DNA from: Candidatus Thermochlorobacteriaceae bacterium
Lineage (GTDB): Bacteria > Bacteroidota > Chlorobiia > Chlorobiales > Thermochlorobacteraceae
Reading direction: 5' to 3'
DNA length: 64,000 nucleotides
NCBI GenBank assembly: GCA_029263855.1
Contig: JAJUFC010000004.1
Span: 155,051 to 219,050, forward strand
Shown piece after piece: positions 33,185 to 42,433 of the stretch; position 1 is the stretch's first letter, and each line of letters starts with the position of its first letter. The notes under the pieces were generated by a model, which saw only the letters and a program-made list of their open reading frames with translations, was not told where the DNA came from and ran no database searches. The position numbers and the translations under genes were made by a program.

Positions 33185-34842
33185 TTCACCAACATCATTT
33201 TTTTCGTTGCAACGAAATTGCCCGCTTGAAAGCGATAGAAATAAACGCCGCTTGAAAGCGTCGCCGCATTCACATTCACGCTGTATGCGCCCGCGTCTTG
33301 TCGCCCATTCACGAGGGTCATCACTTCCCTGCCGAGCATATCATAGATTTTGAGCGACACATCGCTTGCGACGGGCAACTGATACTGAATCGTCGTCGTC
33401 GGGTTGAACGGATTGGGGTAATTCTGTTCAAGCGCGAATTGCTTCGGCAAGCCCGCGTCGACTTCAATCACAGAGCTGTATTCAAACCGTCCGTCGAAGT
33501 CAATCTGCTTCAAGCGGTATTGGACTTTGCCAACGGCGTTGCGGTCAAGGAACGAATACGATTGCGCGTCGGTGGTCGTGCCGTTGCCGCGCACGAAGCC
33601 GAGAACTTGCCACTCCTCGCTACTCGCTCCGCGATTCGCGCTTCTGCGTTGGACTTCAAAGCCTGCGTTGTTCAGTTCGGAGGCGGTGCGCCACGAAAGC
33701 AGAACGCCGTCTTGCGTTTTGCGCCCCGTGAATTCCGCGAGTTCAACGGGCAACGCGCCCGCTTCAACGGTAAGCGCGATAAGCCCGCTATATGGCGCGC
33801 CGGGCGTAAGGTTGAACTGCAAGAGACTATCGAGCGTGAGCGCGTTGTAGAGCGTGATTCTGCCGCTTCGCCCGACGATGAGCGTATCGCCGATGATTGC
33901 CAAACTTCCGCCTTGAATGAACGGCGTGGCGATAGTGTCAAAGGTGTTCGCGTTGTAGCGAATCAGTCGATTGCTCACGAAGCCGCCGCTCAAAATGCCG
34001 ACGTTCTGCGAGTTGAAGACGACGCTCGACGGCGAGCCGCCGACGTTAATCGTCGCCACGACGCTGTTCGTCGATGGGTTAATCACCGAAATTTTTCCGA
34101 ACGCAGGCGGCGTGCCAAAGCCGAAGTTGCCCGTGCAAACAGCGTGCAAGAGTCCATTGCGGTCTTTGACCACATCTTGCGGATTGAGTTGCACTTGAAT
34201 GCGCGCGAGCAGGCTATCGTTTGCGCCGTTGTTGTAGAATCGCCAAACCGTTACTACCGAATCGTAGTCGAAGGTTTCGGGATTGTAAGCACTGGCGATG
34301 TAGATGCGCGCGCCGTTTGCTTCGCTTACAACTTCCATTCCTTCGGGACCGCGCCGCCCAATGCTGATTTTGCGAATGAATTGAATCGTGTCTTGATTCG
34401 GGTTGAAGGAAGGCGCGTTCATTCGGTAAAGCGAGATGGAACTATCGAGCAAGTTCGTTACCACGCCGAAGGTTTCGTTTGTCGGCGTTGAAAAGGTTGC
34501 GATGGAAAAGGGATTGAGGTTGTTCGCGATGGCTTCGGTCTTAATCGGCGCGGCATTTACGATGAAGTTTGGGAATCGTCCGTGCTGAATCGAAGCGTTC
34601 GTTCCATTCGGAAACTGACCCGAATTGACGACATAAAGCCGATTGTTGAACGCGAGAATTTCATTTGCGACGGGACCAATCGGCGCGAGGCTATCGACCA
34701 CCGTGCCTGTCGTAAGGTTGATGTAAGTCAAGCCTTGATTGCTGAAACCGCGAATCGCGAAAAGAACCTTTTGCGGTTGCGCGTTCAGCCAAGCGTTGCC
34801 AAAGAGGCAAAGCCCCACGAGAAGCGAGAAAAGTTTGTTCAT
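33181..34842 (-). CDS. T9SS-exported beta-propeller (YncE-like) surface protein
   Basis: The 553-residue product has a signal peptide (MNKLFSLLVGLCLFGNAWLNAQ), then about 350 residues of repeated strands of the YVTN/YncE propeller kind (NNRLYVVNSGQFPNG, VVKDRNGLLHAVCTGNFGFG, GKISVINPSTNSVVATINVGG), then a module containing ELAEFTGRKTQDGVLLSWRTA, common in T9SS cargo, and the T9SS sorting domain (LEQNYPNPFNPTTTIQYQL ... SSGVYFYRFQAG). It resembles the adjacent lipoprotein propeller. Given the riboswitch, it probably captures or hands over cobalamin at the surface. Ligand binding cannot be confirmed from sequence. Confidence 0.87.
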   Translation of the reverse strand: MNKLFSLLVGLCLFGNAWLNAQPQKVLFAIRGFSNQGLTYINLTTGTVVDSLAPIGPVANEILAFNNRLYVVNSGQFPNGTNASIQHGRFPNFIVNAAPIKTEAIANNLNPFSIATFSTPTNETFGVVTNLLDSSISLYRMNAPSFNPNQDTIQFIRKISIGRRGPEGMEVVSEANGARIYIASAYNPETFDYDSVVTVWRFYNNGANDSLLARIQVQLNPQDVVKDRNGLLHAVCTGNFGFGTPPAFGKISVINPSTNSVVATINVGGSPSSVVFNSQNVGILSGGFVSNRLIRYNANTFDTIATPFIQGGSLAIIGDTLIVGRSGRITLYNALTLDSLLQFNLTPGAPYSGLIALTVEAGALPVELAEFTGRKTQDGVLLSWRTASELNNAGFEVQRRSANRGASSEEWQVLGFVRGNGTTTDAQSYSFLDRNAVGKVQYRLKQIDFDGRFEYSSVIEVDAGLPKQFALEQNYPNPFNPTTTIQYQLPVASDVSLKIYDMLGREVMTLVNGRQDAGAYSVNVNAATLSSGVYFYRFQAGNFVATKKMMLVK

Positions 34843-34869
34843 TTTTTCCTCCTGTTTTGCGTTGATGAA

Positions 34870-35919
34870 TTACCGAACAAAAACCGCTTTGATCGGGATT
34901 AAACCTGTTTGAAAACTGCGTTTGAACTGACCGTTGAAGTCAAAGACTTTCATTTCTCCGCTCACGACATAATTCTTCGCGTCGGCGCAGTAAAGTTCGC
35001 GCCGCGCCTTGTCGATGCTGATTCCGTAAAGGATTTGGAAGTTCGATGGCGCAATCAAACTCGGATTCAAAACGCGCTCGTTTTTGACGTCAAGCGTCAT
35101 CACGCCGTTGTTCGAGGCGATGAACGCAAGGCTATCGACGATGACGATTCGGCTTGCGTCGAAGTCGAAGATTGTTTTGAGCGTGTCGGCGCGAGAATCA
35201 ATCGCCAACAGGCGCATCGGAACGGTCGAGTAATTGCCGTTGGAAATCACATACACGTCGCCGTAAGCGTCGGCGGCAACTGATGTCGGATTGATGCGGA
35301 GCGTTAAGCGCTTCGTTTCCGTGAGCGTGTTCAGGTCGATGATGGAAACGGTGCTGTCGTAATTGGGGAAGTTCAATCCGCCTGAATTTGCCACGTAAAG
35401 TTTGCCGTTTTGAATCGCGACACCTTCGGGATACGAGCCGACTTGAATGTTTTGCGTAATGGTGAGCGTGGCAGTATCCATCACCGCGACCGTTCCGTCG
35501 AAGCAACTGACGAAGGCGTTTCGTCCGTGAAACGCCATGTGGCGCGGCTGTCGGGGTTGCGCGCCGTTGAAGAGCAAAACCGCTCCGACCGAAGCAAAGG
35601 TCGATGCGTCCAAAACCTCAATCACGCTACTGACATTGACGACGATGTAAATCTTTCCGCCGTATTGCGCGATGTCGTTGCCTGTATCGCCAAGCCGTCT
35701 GCCGACTTGCCGCTCGAAGAAGTCCGTAAAGGCGCGATTTGAATCAATCTCGTAGTAAGTGAGCGTCGAGTTGTTGCGTTGAAACAAGCCTTCGTTGAGA
35801 ACGAGCGCGACGCGAGACATCGGAGATGGCGAAAAATTTTTGGGCGCGTCAATCGGCGCATCGACGCACGCGGCAACGAACACGAAAAATCCTAACAAGT
35901 AATTTAACCCGCGTTTCAT
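34870..35919 (-). CDS. BtuG-like beta-propeller surface lipoprotein
   Basis: The 349-residue product has a lipoprotein signal (LLGFFVFVAACVDAP, cysteine at about residue 18) and then seven or so YncE/DUF5074-type blades (DIAQYGGKIYIVVNVSSVIEV, QPRHMAFHGRNAFVSCFDG, YPEGVAIQNGKLYVANSGG, NPTSVAADAYGDVYVISNG). In Bacteroides, lipoproteins of this type (BtuG) sit over the BtuB receptor and bind vitamin B12 with very high affinity. Here the gene directly follows the BtuB-like gene with a 4-bp overlap, behind a cobalamin riboswitch, which supports the same role. Name not assigned because orthology is not tested. Confidence 0.87.
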   Translation of the reverse strand: MKRGLNYLLGFFVFVAACVDAPIDAPKNFSPSPMSRVALVLNEGLFQRNNSTLTYYEIDSNRAFTDFFERQVGRRLGDTGNDIAQYGGKIYIVVNVSSVIEVLDASTFASVGAVLLFNGAQPRQPRHMAFHGRNAFVSCFDGTVAVMDTATLTITQNIQVGSYPEGVAIQNGKLYVANSGGLNFPNYDSTVSIIDLNTLTETKRLTLRINPTSVAADAYGDVYVISNGNYSTVPMRLLAIDSRADTLKTIFDFDASRIVIVDSLAFIASNNGVMTLDVKNERVLNPSLIAPSNFQILYGISIDKARRELYCADAKNYVVSGEMKVFDFNGQFKRSFQTGLIPIKAVFVR

Positions 35920-38006
35920 CTTGCAAGCGACGTTAAGTTGACCGATAGCCGATAGTTCCTTCCGGGCATCGGGAAAAATTGAATCACTTCGTAATTGGCA
36001 TTCAAGAGATTGCTCACTTCGGCTTTCAGCTTGAGCGAAAACGCACCCAAAGGCACGCCAAACGACATGCTCACATCGCTAAGCCAAAAGGCAGGCAGAA
36101 CATCACTCGCCGTGTTTTCGGGTAAGGTGAATCGGAAACCGGTGTAGGTAAGCGTGTAGCCGATTGACCACCTACCATGTTCAAGTGCGATGATAGCAGA
36201 GCTAAGTTCTTTCGGCGTGTAGGGGATTTGTCGATTCGGCGTCAGCGAAGTCCGCGAGACATCAAGCACATCTTGGCGCGTGTAGTTTGCGACCAGCGAG
36301 AGCGTTGTTTCATAGACGCTAACAGCCGATTCCGCATGCGCATCAAAGCCGAGCGTTTGAACCGCGCCAATGTTGCGCATCGACCAATTGAACGCATCGC
36401 GCGGCACGGCGAGAATTTTATCCGTTACATCAATGCGAAAGCCATCGAGGCGAAGCGCGAAGGAGTGAGATTGCGAGCGTTTTTCATAACCGATTCCCAC
36501 ATTCCATTGGCGCGCGTATTCAGGGCGAAGGGTTGTGTTGCCGACGCGCGTGTAGTAAAGGTCGTTGAAGTTTGGCAGTCGGAATGTTTCGCGATACGAA
36601 GCGCGCATGCGCAAGCCTTCGTCAGTAAAGGGCTTGTAGCCGATTGCAAGCGTTGGCGTCAGGGCTTGGCGATTCGGTGCCGCTGTTCCGAAGACGGTTG
36701 TTTCGCGAACCACCGTTGCTGAAAGATTGCTTTCAAACGAAATCTGCTTTGCTTGATGCACGAAGGCAAGGGTAGAAATCGACGTCCATCGGGTTGGTTG
36801 CGCCGCATTGAAGAGCGAAGCGTTGAGCATGTTATGCGCAAGGTCGGTGGCGAAGCGCGCCGATGTGTTGGCTGAAAAGCGATAGGCAAGGCTTGTGGTG
36901 GTGTAAACTTCGCGTTGAATGTAGCGGTCGTCGATGTCGGGGTTGCGCGGGTCGAGTGCAGGCTCGGTAAAGCGCAGAAAGTTGTAAGCCAATTTCCCGC
37001 CGAGAGCAAGTTGAAGTTTATCGTTGATGCTGGTAACAATTCTTGTTTGAGAAAACGCATCTTGAATGTAAAGGCGTTGGCGCGAAACTTCGATAAGGTC
37101 GGGATTTGGACGAATGGCGACGGCATTCGGCAAGCCACGCTCGGAATCGTAGAGGTAAATTTTCGTGAAAAGCGTTGAGCGTTCGGCGAGATTGAGCGCC
37201 AGGTCAGTTTCGGCGCGAATCGATAGAAGGTCGGCGTTGCGTCGTCGGAGGTTCAGCGTTTCGCGTCCGTTTTGCAGGGTGTAGTCATATTCGCCGTTGG
37301 CTGAAATGCGTTCAACATCAATGCCGAGACTTGCCCCTTTCGCAAGTTTTGAAAACAGCGATGCCGATTGATTGAACTGACCAAACGCGCCAACCTGTGA
37401 GCCCAGTCGCCATTCCGCTGCTTTAAGTGATTGGTGAAAAGATTCAATTCGGGAAACAAGGTTCAAGACCGATGCCGACGTGTAGGCGCGTGCGGGTGCA
37501 AGCGCGTCGGGCGATGTGCCGTGAATCAGTTCAACTTGTTTGAGATTTTGAATCGAGAACCGACCCAAATCGACTTGTCCTGTTTGCGCATCAGAAATTT
37601 TAATGCCGTCAATTTGAACGCTGGTATGTTCCGCGCCGAGACTACGCACGGAAATCGTTTTCAATCCGCCAATGCCGCCATAGTCTTTGAGCATGATGCT
37701 TGGCAGTTGCCGCACGGCATCGGCGACGGAAATCGCGTTGAGTTTTTCGAGCGTGGCTTTCGAGAGCGTTTCGTAGACATTCAGTTCAGTTGACGGCAAG
37801 GCAGGGCGTGTTTCCTCGACGCGAATTTCTTCGGTGAGAACGGTCTTCGTAGAGTCGCGCGATTGTGCGCGTGTAGATTCCGTCAAGAGAATTGCTACAC
37901 TTACGCCAAACGCAACAATGCAGGCATAAAGGGTAAAGCCATTGGAAGCGAAGTCCACAAGCGTGAAAGGTTGCAAGACGAAGTCCCCGTCGTCTGATAG
38001 TTGCAA
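35916..38006 (-). CDS. btuB: BtuB-like TonB-dependent cobalamin receptor
   Basis: The product is a TonB-dependent receptor of about 680-696 residues. A hydrophobic export segment (LYACIVAFGVSVAILLTES) is followed by a plug with DAVRQLPSIMLKDYGGIGGLKTISVRSLGA and TSVQIDGIKISDAQTGQVDL, where the family usually has the vitamin B12-type plug, and a barrel ending in GRNYRLSVNLTSLAR. No ATG is available near the N-terminus. The TTG at 38006 begins 4 nt after the riboswitch's last helix; a GTG at 37955 is the alternative and places the export segment nearer the start. It leads a five-gene B12 operon. Confidence 0.9.
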   Translation of the reverse strand: MQLSDDGDFVLQPFTLVDFASNGFTLYACIVAFGVSVAILLTESTRAQSRDSTKTVLTEEIRVEETRPALPSTELNVYETLSKATLEKLNAISVADAVRQLPSIMLKDYGGIGGLKTISVRSLGAEHTSVQIDGIKISDAQTGQVDLGRFSIQNLKQVELIHGTSPDALAPARAYTSASVLNLVSRIESFHQSLKAAEWRLGSQVGAFGQFNQSASLFSKLAKGASLGIDVERISANGEYDYTLQNGRETLNLRRRNADLLSIRAETDLALNLAERSTLFTKIYLYDSERGLPNAVAIRPNPDLIEVSRQRLYIQDAFSQTRIVTSINDKLQLALGGKLAYNFLRFTEPALDPRNPDIDDRYIQREVYTTTSLAYRFSANTSARFATDLAHNMLNASLFNAAQPTRWTSISTLAFVHQAKQISFESNLSATVVRETTVFGTAAPNRQALTPTLAIGYKPFTDEGLRMRASYRETFRLPNFNDLYYTRVGNTTLRPEYARQWNVGIGYEKRSQSHSFALRLDGFRIDVTDKILAVPRDAFNWSMRNIGAVQTLGFDAHAESAVSVYETTLSLVANYTRQDVLDVSRTSLTPNRQIPYTPKELSSAIIALEHGRWSIGYTLTYTGFRFTLPENTASDVLPAFWLSDVSMSFGVPLGAFSLKLKAEVSNLLNANYEVIQFFPMPGRNYRLSVNLTSLAR

Positions 38007-38009
38007 AAT

Positions 38010-38179
38010 GCTTTTGGCAGGTCTCCTGACTTATCACCGATTGGCTTCAACCTTCCCAACGTGTTCGGGCGAACGTGTCAGTGGTTTGAAGCCGCGTAGT
38101 GCGAATTACAGTTGCGGGCACAGTTCGAGATTTGCACTCGATTCCCTATTCTCCTTGCTTTACGCAAGGCACCAAAAGC
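38010..38179 (-). promoter_or_regulatory. Cobalamin (adenosylcobalamin-class) riboswitch
   Basis: On the minus strand all major conserved blocks are present: the closing helix P1 formed by GCTTTTGG (38179-38172) and CCAAAAGC (38017-38010), then GGTGCC, GGGAAT, GTGCAAATCTCGAACTGTGCCCGCAACTGTAA (in part), and near the 3' end the B12 box AAGTCAGGAGACCTGCC. It is 170 nt long and lies directly before the BtuB-like gene. No terminator follows; the box holds the only good purine-rich ribosome binding-type sequence (AGGAGA), so control is probably translational. It should shut off the whole operon when cobalamin is plentiful. Confidence 0.96.
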
Positions 38180-38203
38180 CGTTAATATCGGAGCAAAGTT
38201 ACA

Positions 38204-39238
38204 TCATTTCTTCGTCAAAGGAAAACGCGCATTGTGAACATCGTAAAGAAAGTTGATGATGCCGGAAAAGTAATGCGGTTGGTCATCCCACATCGCCATA
38301 TGGCTTGCGTTTGGGCAGTGTAGGTAGCGTCCGTTCTGAACGGTTTTGCCGATGTCTTCCATCGCTTTCGGGTTCATCGTATCGTGTTCGGCACCGATGG
38401 CAAGCGTCGGCACGGCGATGTTTTTCAAGTCGGCTTTTCTATCCCATTTCAGCAAGCGTCCGCCGACTTTGAACTCGCTTGGTCCTTGCATGAGCACGTA
38501 GATGTGTTCGTTAAGGTGTTTGAAACTGCGGGCAACAGGTTCGGGATATTCCGCCATGCGGAGCACGTGTTTGGAGTAGTATTCTTTCTCGACGAGTTGC
38601 GCGTAAATCGGATTTTTGAAATCGCCTTTTTCTTCAAACTTCGTAAGCGAATCGATGAGCGATGGACGCATCTTGCTTCGGAGCACGCCGTTGTATTTTT
38701 CGTAATCGGGAATGCTTGCCATCATGTTTGAGATAATCAAGCCTTTCAAGTGTTGTTGATATTTCAGCGCGTATTCCATCGCTAAAATGCCGCCCCACGA
38801 ATGTCCAAGCAGATAGAAATTATCTTTGTTTAAGCCTAAGGCTTGTCGGACTTGCTCGACTTCTTCGACGAAGCGTTCGGTTGTCCATAGGTTGTCGTCG
38901 TTGGGTTGGTCGGAGTAATACGAGCCGAGTTGGTCGTAGAGATAAATCTCGATGCCCGCGTCTTTGGAAATGCTTTCGAAGCATTCGAAGTATTCGTGCG
39001 TCATGGCTGGTCCGCCGTGCAGGAGCAAGAGTTTAATATCGCCTTGTCCGATTTTTTTCGTCCACACTTTATACTTGCCGTCAATCGTAATCATTTTCAC
39101 GCCGCCGTTTTGGAGCGACGATGTGTCGAAAAGTGCAGGCGTGAATTGCGTTGGTTTTGACGGCTTTTGTGGTGCAGGCGAACTGCAAGAAGCGAAGAGC
39201 AAAAAGAATGAAACGCCGAATGCGATACGTGTTAGCAT
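38204..39238 (-). CDS. Proline iminopeptidase-like alpha/beta hydrolase (S33), lipoprotein
   Basis: From the ATG at 39238 the product has 344 residues. It begins with a lipoprotein signal (AFGVSFFLLFASCSSP). The core has LLLLHGGPAMTHEYFE, YDQLGSYYSDQP, the nucleophile elbow LLGHSWGGILAMEYA (serine), the acid in IGAEHDTMNP and the histidine in CPNASHMAMWDD, a complete Ser-Asp-His triad. HGGP and DQLGS mark prolyl iminopeptidases and related S33 enzymes, which remove N-terminal proline from peptides. Anchored in the envelope, it would act on imported peptides. It ends upstream of the riboswitch and is probably not part of that regulon. Confidence 0.9.
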   Translation of the reverse strand: MLTRIAFGVSFFLLFASCSSPAPQKPSKPTQFTPALFDTSSLQNGGVKMITIDGKYKVWTKKIGQGDIKLLLLHGGPAMTHEYFECFESISKDAGIEIYLYDQLGSYYSDQPNDDNLWTTERFVEEVEQVRQALGLNKDNFYLLGHSWGGILAMEYALKYQQHLKGLIISNMMASIPDYEKYNGVLRSKMRPSLIDSLTKFEEKGDFKNPIYAQLVEKEYYSKHVLRMAEYPEPVARSFKHLNEHIYVLMQGPSEFKVGGRLLKWDRKADLKNIAVPTLAIGAEHDTMNPKAMEDIGKTVQNGRYLHCPNASHMAMWDDQPHYFSGIINFLYDVHNARFPLTKK

Positions 39239-39386
39239 AGTTGTAGTGTAAGATGTTGATTGTTGATAGATGCCAAATGTGTTTTGCAAGGTTACCGCTT
39301 TTTTTTTGTTTCTAAAAAGTTGTAATTATTGCGCAGTGGCGAAATAATCGCCGTTTTTCTATCAACAAAACATCAACATAACAGCT

Positions 39387-42300
39387 ATGAAAAGCATCTT
39401 GCGACTTTTCTTGCTGGGCGCATGTTTCTTGGCATTGCGTCCCATGGCTCTTTATTCTCAAGAAATCACCGTTTCAGGAACCGTGCTTGACGCGGCAACG
39501 AATGAACCTTTACCTGGTGCGATTGTGCAGGTGAAGGAAATTCGTAGTGCGGGTGGCGTTACGAATGTTAATGGCAAATTTCGCTTGCTCCTGAAAGCCG
39601 AGAAAGCCACACTCATTATCAAATTGGTGGGCTACAAGGCGCGCACTGTTCTTGTCGAAGGCTCAAAAGACGACTTGGTGATTAAACTCACCGAAGACTT
39701 GCTCAAAGCCGAAGAAGTGTTGGTTACAGGTGTGGCGACGGGCGTTAAACGGGAAAATTCTCCGAATGCGATTGGCACGATTTCCTCGTCGGAGCTTTTG
39801 CCCGCGCCTGCACAAACCACCGAACAAGCCCTTGCAGGCAAAGTGGCGGGGCTTTCTATCAGCCAAAACACAGGCGCGCCGGGCGGCGGCATCAGTTTGA
39901 ACTTGCGCGGCGTTTCAACGCTCGTAGGCAATTCGCAACCGCTTATTTTCGTCGATGGCGTCATTATCAGCAACGACCAAATTCAAGGCGGATTAGACGC
40001 GCTCACGGCGGCAACCGGCGTGGGTAGCGCACGCCCACAAGGTCAACCCACGAACCGCCTTGCAGACCTGAACCCCAACGACATTGCCGATATTCAAGTT
40101 TTGAAAGGTCCAAGCGCGGCGGCAGTTTATGGCGCGAAGGCGGCGGCAGGCGTTATTTTGATTACGACCAAACAAGGCACGCTCGCTGAAAAAACGCTCA
40201 TTGAAGTCAACCAACAGTTTGGGTTCAATTCGCTCTTGCGCAAACAAGGCACGCGCAACTGGCAATCCGACACCACAGGCTTTTTCTCCGCGTTTGGAAC
40301 GCCCGCGCCCGCGTCGTTTGCCGTTCCGTTCATTGACTACGAAGAAGAACTTTACGGCAGAACGGGCTTCATCAACGAGACCAGCGTCAGTGTGCGCGGT
40401 GGCAATGCTTCAACGCTCTTTTTCCTTAGCGGCAGTGCGAGAAACGAAGAAGGGATTGTCAATAACACAGGCTACAGACGTTATGCCACTCGTCTCTCTG
40501 TTTCACATCGCCTTACGAACGACATCACGATCGACGGTTCGGCAAGTTATGTCAATAGTGGCTCCGACAGAGGCGCGACGGGAAACTCCAATAACAACGT
40601 CAGCATCGGCTATGCCGCGGCGTTTATGCCGAGTTTCGTTGATTATCGTCGCCGACCTGACGGCACATTTGCCGACCCAAACAACATCGGCTCAAACCCT
40701 TTTGAAATTATTGACCAAGTGGTCAACGATGAGCGCATCAATCGCGTTACGGCATCGGGAAAATTTGATTGGGATTTGGTTAAAAGCGGTGGGCACAATC
40801 TCAAATTCGTCGCAACGGGAGGCGTAGATTTCTTCTCACAAGTCAATCAAGTCTTCTCGCCGCTCAATACGATTCACGAGCTTGCCACAGGCTTGCCCGG
40901 TCGTAGCATCAGAACCAATACGCCGAGCCAATTTTCAAACCTTTACACCAGTTTAGTGCATCGCTATCAAGACGGCGGACTTTCCTTTACCACATCGGCA
41001 GGCGTGCAGTTTGAAAATCGCAATTCCAACAGCGTGCTTGTTTTCGCGAGTGGCTTAGCGGCAGAATCGGATAACATCAACCAAGCCGCTTCCATTCAGC
41101 AACTTCAAACGGTTCAAAAGCAATTTGACCAAGGCATTTACTTTCAAGAAGACGTCGACATTTCGGGTATCTTCTTCTTGACTGCAGGGCTTCGTATGGA
41201 CAGAAGCAGTGCAAACGGCGATGTCGATAAATTCTATCTCTTTCCAAAAGGCGGCGCATCGGTCTTGCTTTCCAAACTCAGTTTTTGGGACGGCTTGCGC
41301 TCAACGGTTGAATCCGCTAAACTCCGTGTTTCTGCGGGACAAGCAGGAACATTCGCACCCGCGATTGCGAAGTTCACGACGCTTGGTGTCAATAACGTGA
41401 GTGGCGCGAGCGGCTTGAGCTTGCCCGCCCGTGTTGGAAATCCGAATATCGAGCCTGAACGTGTAACGGAAATCGAGTTTGGCGCAGACTTTGGTCTTGC
41501 CAAAGGTTTGGCATCGCTTGAATTTACCTACTTCACGCGCGGCATTTCAGGGCTGATTTTGGAGTCGCAAGTTGCCGCTTCGTCGGGTTCGACTTTGCAA
41601 TTCAAAAATGGCGGCGAGATGTCGACCAACGGCATCGAAATCGGCTTGAACTTGAATCCGATTCGCACGGCAACCTTCTCGTGGGGCTCACGGATTGTTT
41701 TCACGCGCACACGCGCAGAAATCACCAAACTGACCGTTCCCGCGTTTCAAACGGGCGGCTTTGGCGTTGCGCTTGGTGCTTACACCATTCGTGAAGGATT
41801 TGCACCGACCTCAATCGTTGGCTCGCAAAGTTTCGGACCAAACCCGAAAGCACCAAACCCGAATGCGCCATCCGGACAATTCAATGGCTTGATTATCGGC
41901 GACGAACAGCCCGACTTCATTTTGGGCTTCTCCAATACCCTTGCCTATCGCGGCTTTGAACTTTACTTTTTGTGGGAGTGGAAAAAAGGCGGTGATGTCA
42001 TTAACCTTACCCGATTCTTGACCGACTTGGGCGGCACATCAGCGGACTGGGGACAAGCCTCTTACCTCGAGCGCACCGCTCGCCGTTTAGGCACAAGCCC
42101 AAACAATCCCGGCGTGCGCGAAACGCCTTGGGTTGAAGACGGCTCGTTCATCAAACTCCGCGAACTAACCTTGAGCTACACCTTCAACCGCGACCAAACC
42201 GATAAGTTCTTTGGCGGATTCATCTCCAATCTGAAAGTCAGTTTCACCGGTCGCAACCTTTTGCTCTTCACCGATTACTCTGGCTACGACCCCGAAGTGA

Positions 42301-42395
42301 GCAACTTCGGCAGCGTTGCCATCGGTCGCTCGGTTGATGTAACGCCGTTTCCGTCAACACGTAGTTATTACTTCACTTTGGGATTTGGCTTGTAA
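39387..42395 (+). CDS. SusC/RagA-family TonB-linked outer-membrane protein
   Basis: The 1002-residue product has a signal peptide (LFLLGACFLALRPMALYSQ), a regulatory-like domain (EITVSGTVLDAATNEPLPGA, ending near VIKLTEDLLKAEEVLVTG), a plug with QALAGKVAGLSISQNTGAPGG and LRGVSTLVGNSQPLIFVDGV, DIADIQVLKGPSAAAVYGAKAAAGVILITTK, and a barrel to the end (SYYFTLGFGL). These are marks of SusC partners that import oligosaccharides or peptides with SusD. The SusD-like gene follows 38 bp later. No glycosidase or sensor gene is near, so the substrate is open. Confidence 0.96.
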   Translation: MKSILRLFLLGACFLALRPMALYSQEITVSGTVLDAATNEPLPGAIVQVKEIRSAGGVTNVNGKFRLLLKAEKATLIIKLVGYKARTVLVEGSKDDLVIKLTEDLLKAEEVLVTGVATGVKRENSPNAIGTISSSELLPAPAQTTEQALAGKVAGLSISQNTGAPGGGISLNLRGVSTLVGNSQPLIFVDGVIISNDQIQGGLDALTAATGVGSARPQGQPTNRLADLNPNDIADIQVLKGPSAAAVYGAKAAAGVILITTKQGTLAEKTLIEVNQQFGFNSLLRKQGTRNWQSDTTGFFSAFGTPAPASFAVPFIDYEEELYGRTGFINETSVSVRGGNASTLFFLSGSARNEEGIVNNTGYRRYATRLSVSHRLTNDITIDGSASYVNSGSDRGATGNSNNNVSIGYAAAFMPSFVDYRRRPDGTFADPNNIGSNPFEIIDQVVNDERINRVTASGKFDWDLVKSGGHNLKFVATGGVDFFSQVNQVFSPLNTIHELATGLPGRSIRTNTPSQFSNLYTSLVHRYQDGGLSFTTSAGVQFENRNSNSVLVFASGLAAESDNINQAASIQQLQTVQKQFDQGIYFQEDVDISGIFFLTAGLRMDRSSANGDVDKFYLFPKGGASVLLSKLSFWDGLRSTVESAKLRVSAGQAGTFAPAIAKFTTLGVNNVSGASGLSLPARVGNPNIEPERVTEIEFGADFGLAKGLASLEFTYFTRGISGLILESQVAASSGSTLQFKNGGEMSTNGIEIGLNLNPIRTATFSWGSRIVFTRTRAEITKLTVPAFQTGGFGVALGAYTIREGFAPTSIVGSQSFGPNPKAPNPNAPSGQFNGLIIGDEQPDFILGFSNTLAYRGFELYFLWEWKKGGDVINLTRFLTDLGGTSADWGQASYLERTARRLGTSPNNPGVRETPWVEDGSFIKLRELTLSYTFNRDQTDKFFGGFISNLKVSFTGRNLLLFTDYSGYDPEVSNFGSVAIGRSVDVTPFPSTRSYYFTLGFGL

Positions 42396-42433
42396 GCCCG
42401 AACCGAACTCTAAACAACGGAGAACTTTCAATT

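Noticed and set aside
33298..34491. Long (397-codon) open frame on the plus strand opposite the T9SS propeller gene
   Set aside because: It has no domain, signal or sensible composition (rich in Arg and Ala), and lies wholly antisense to a gene with a clear signal peptide and sorting domain.
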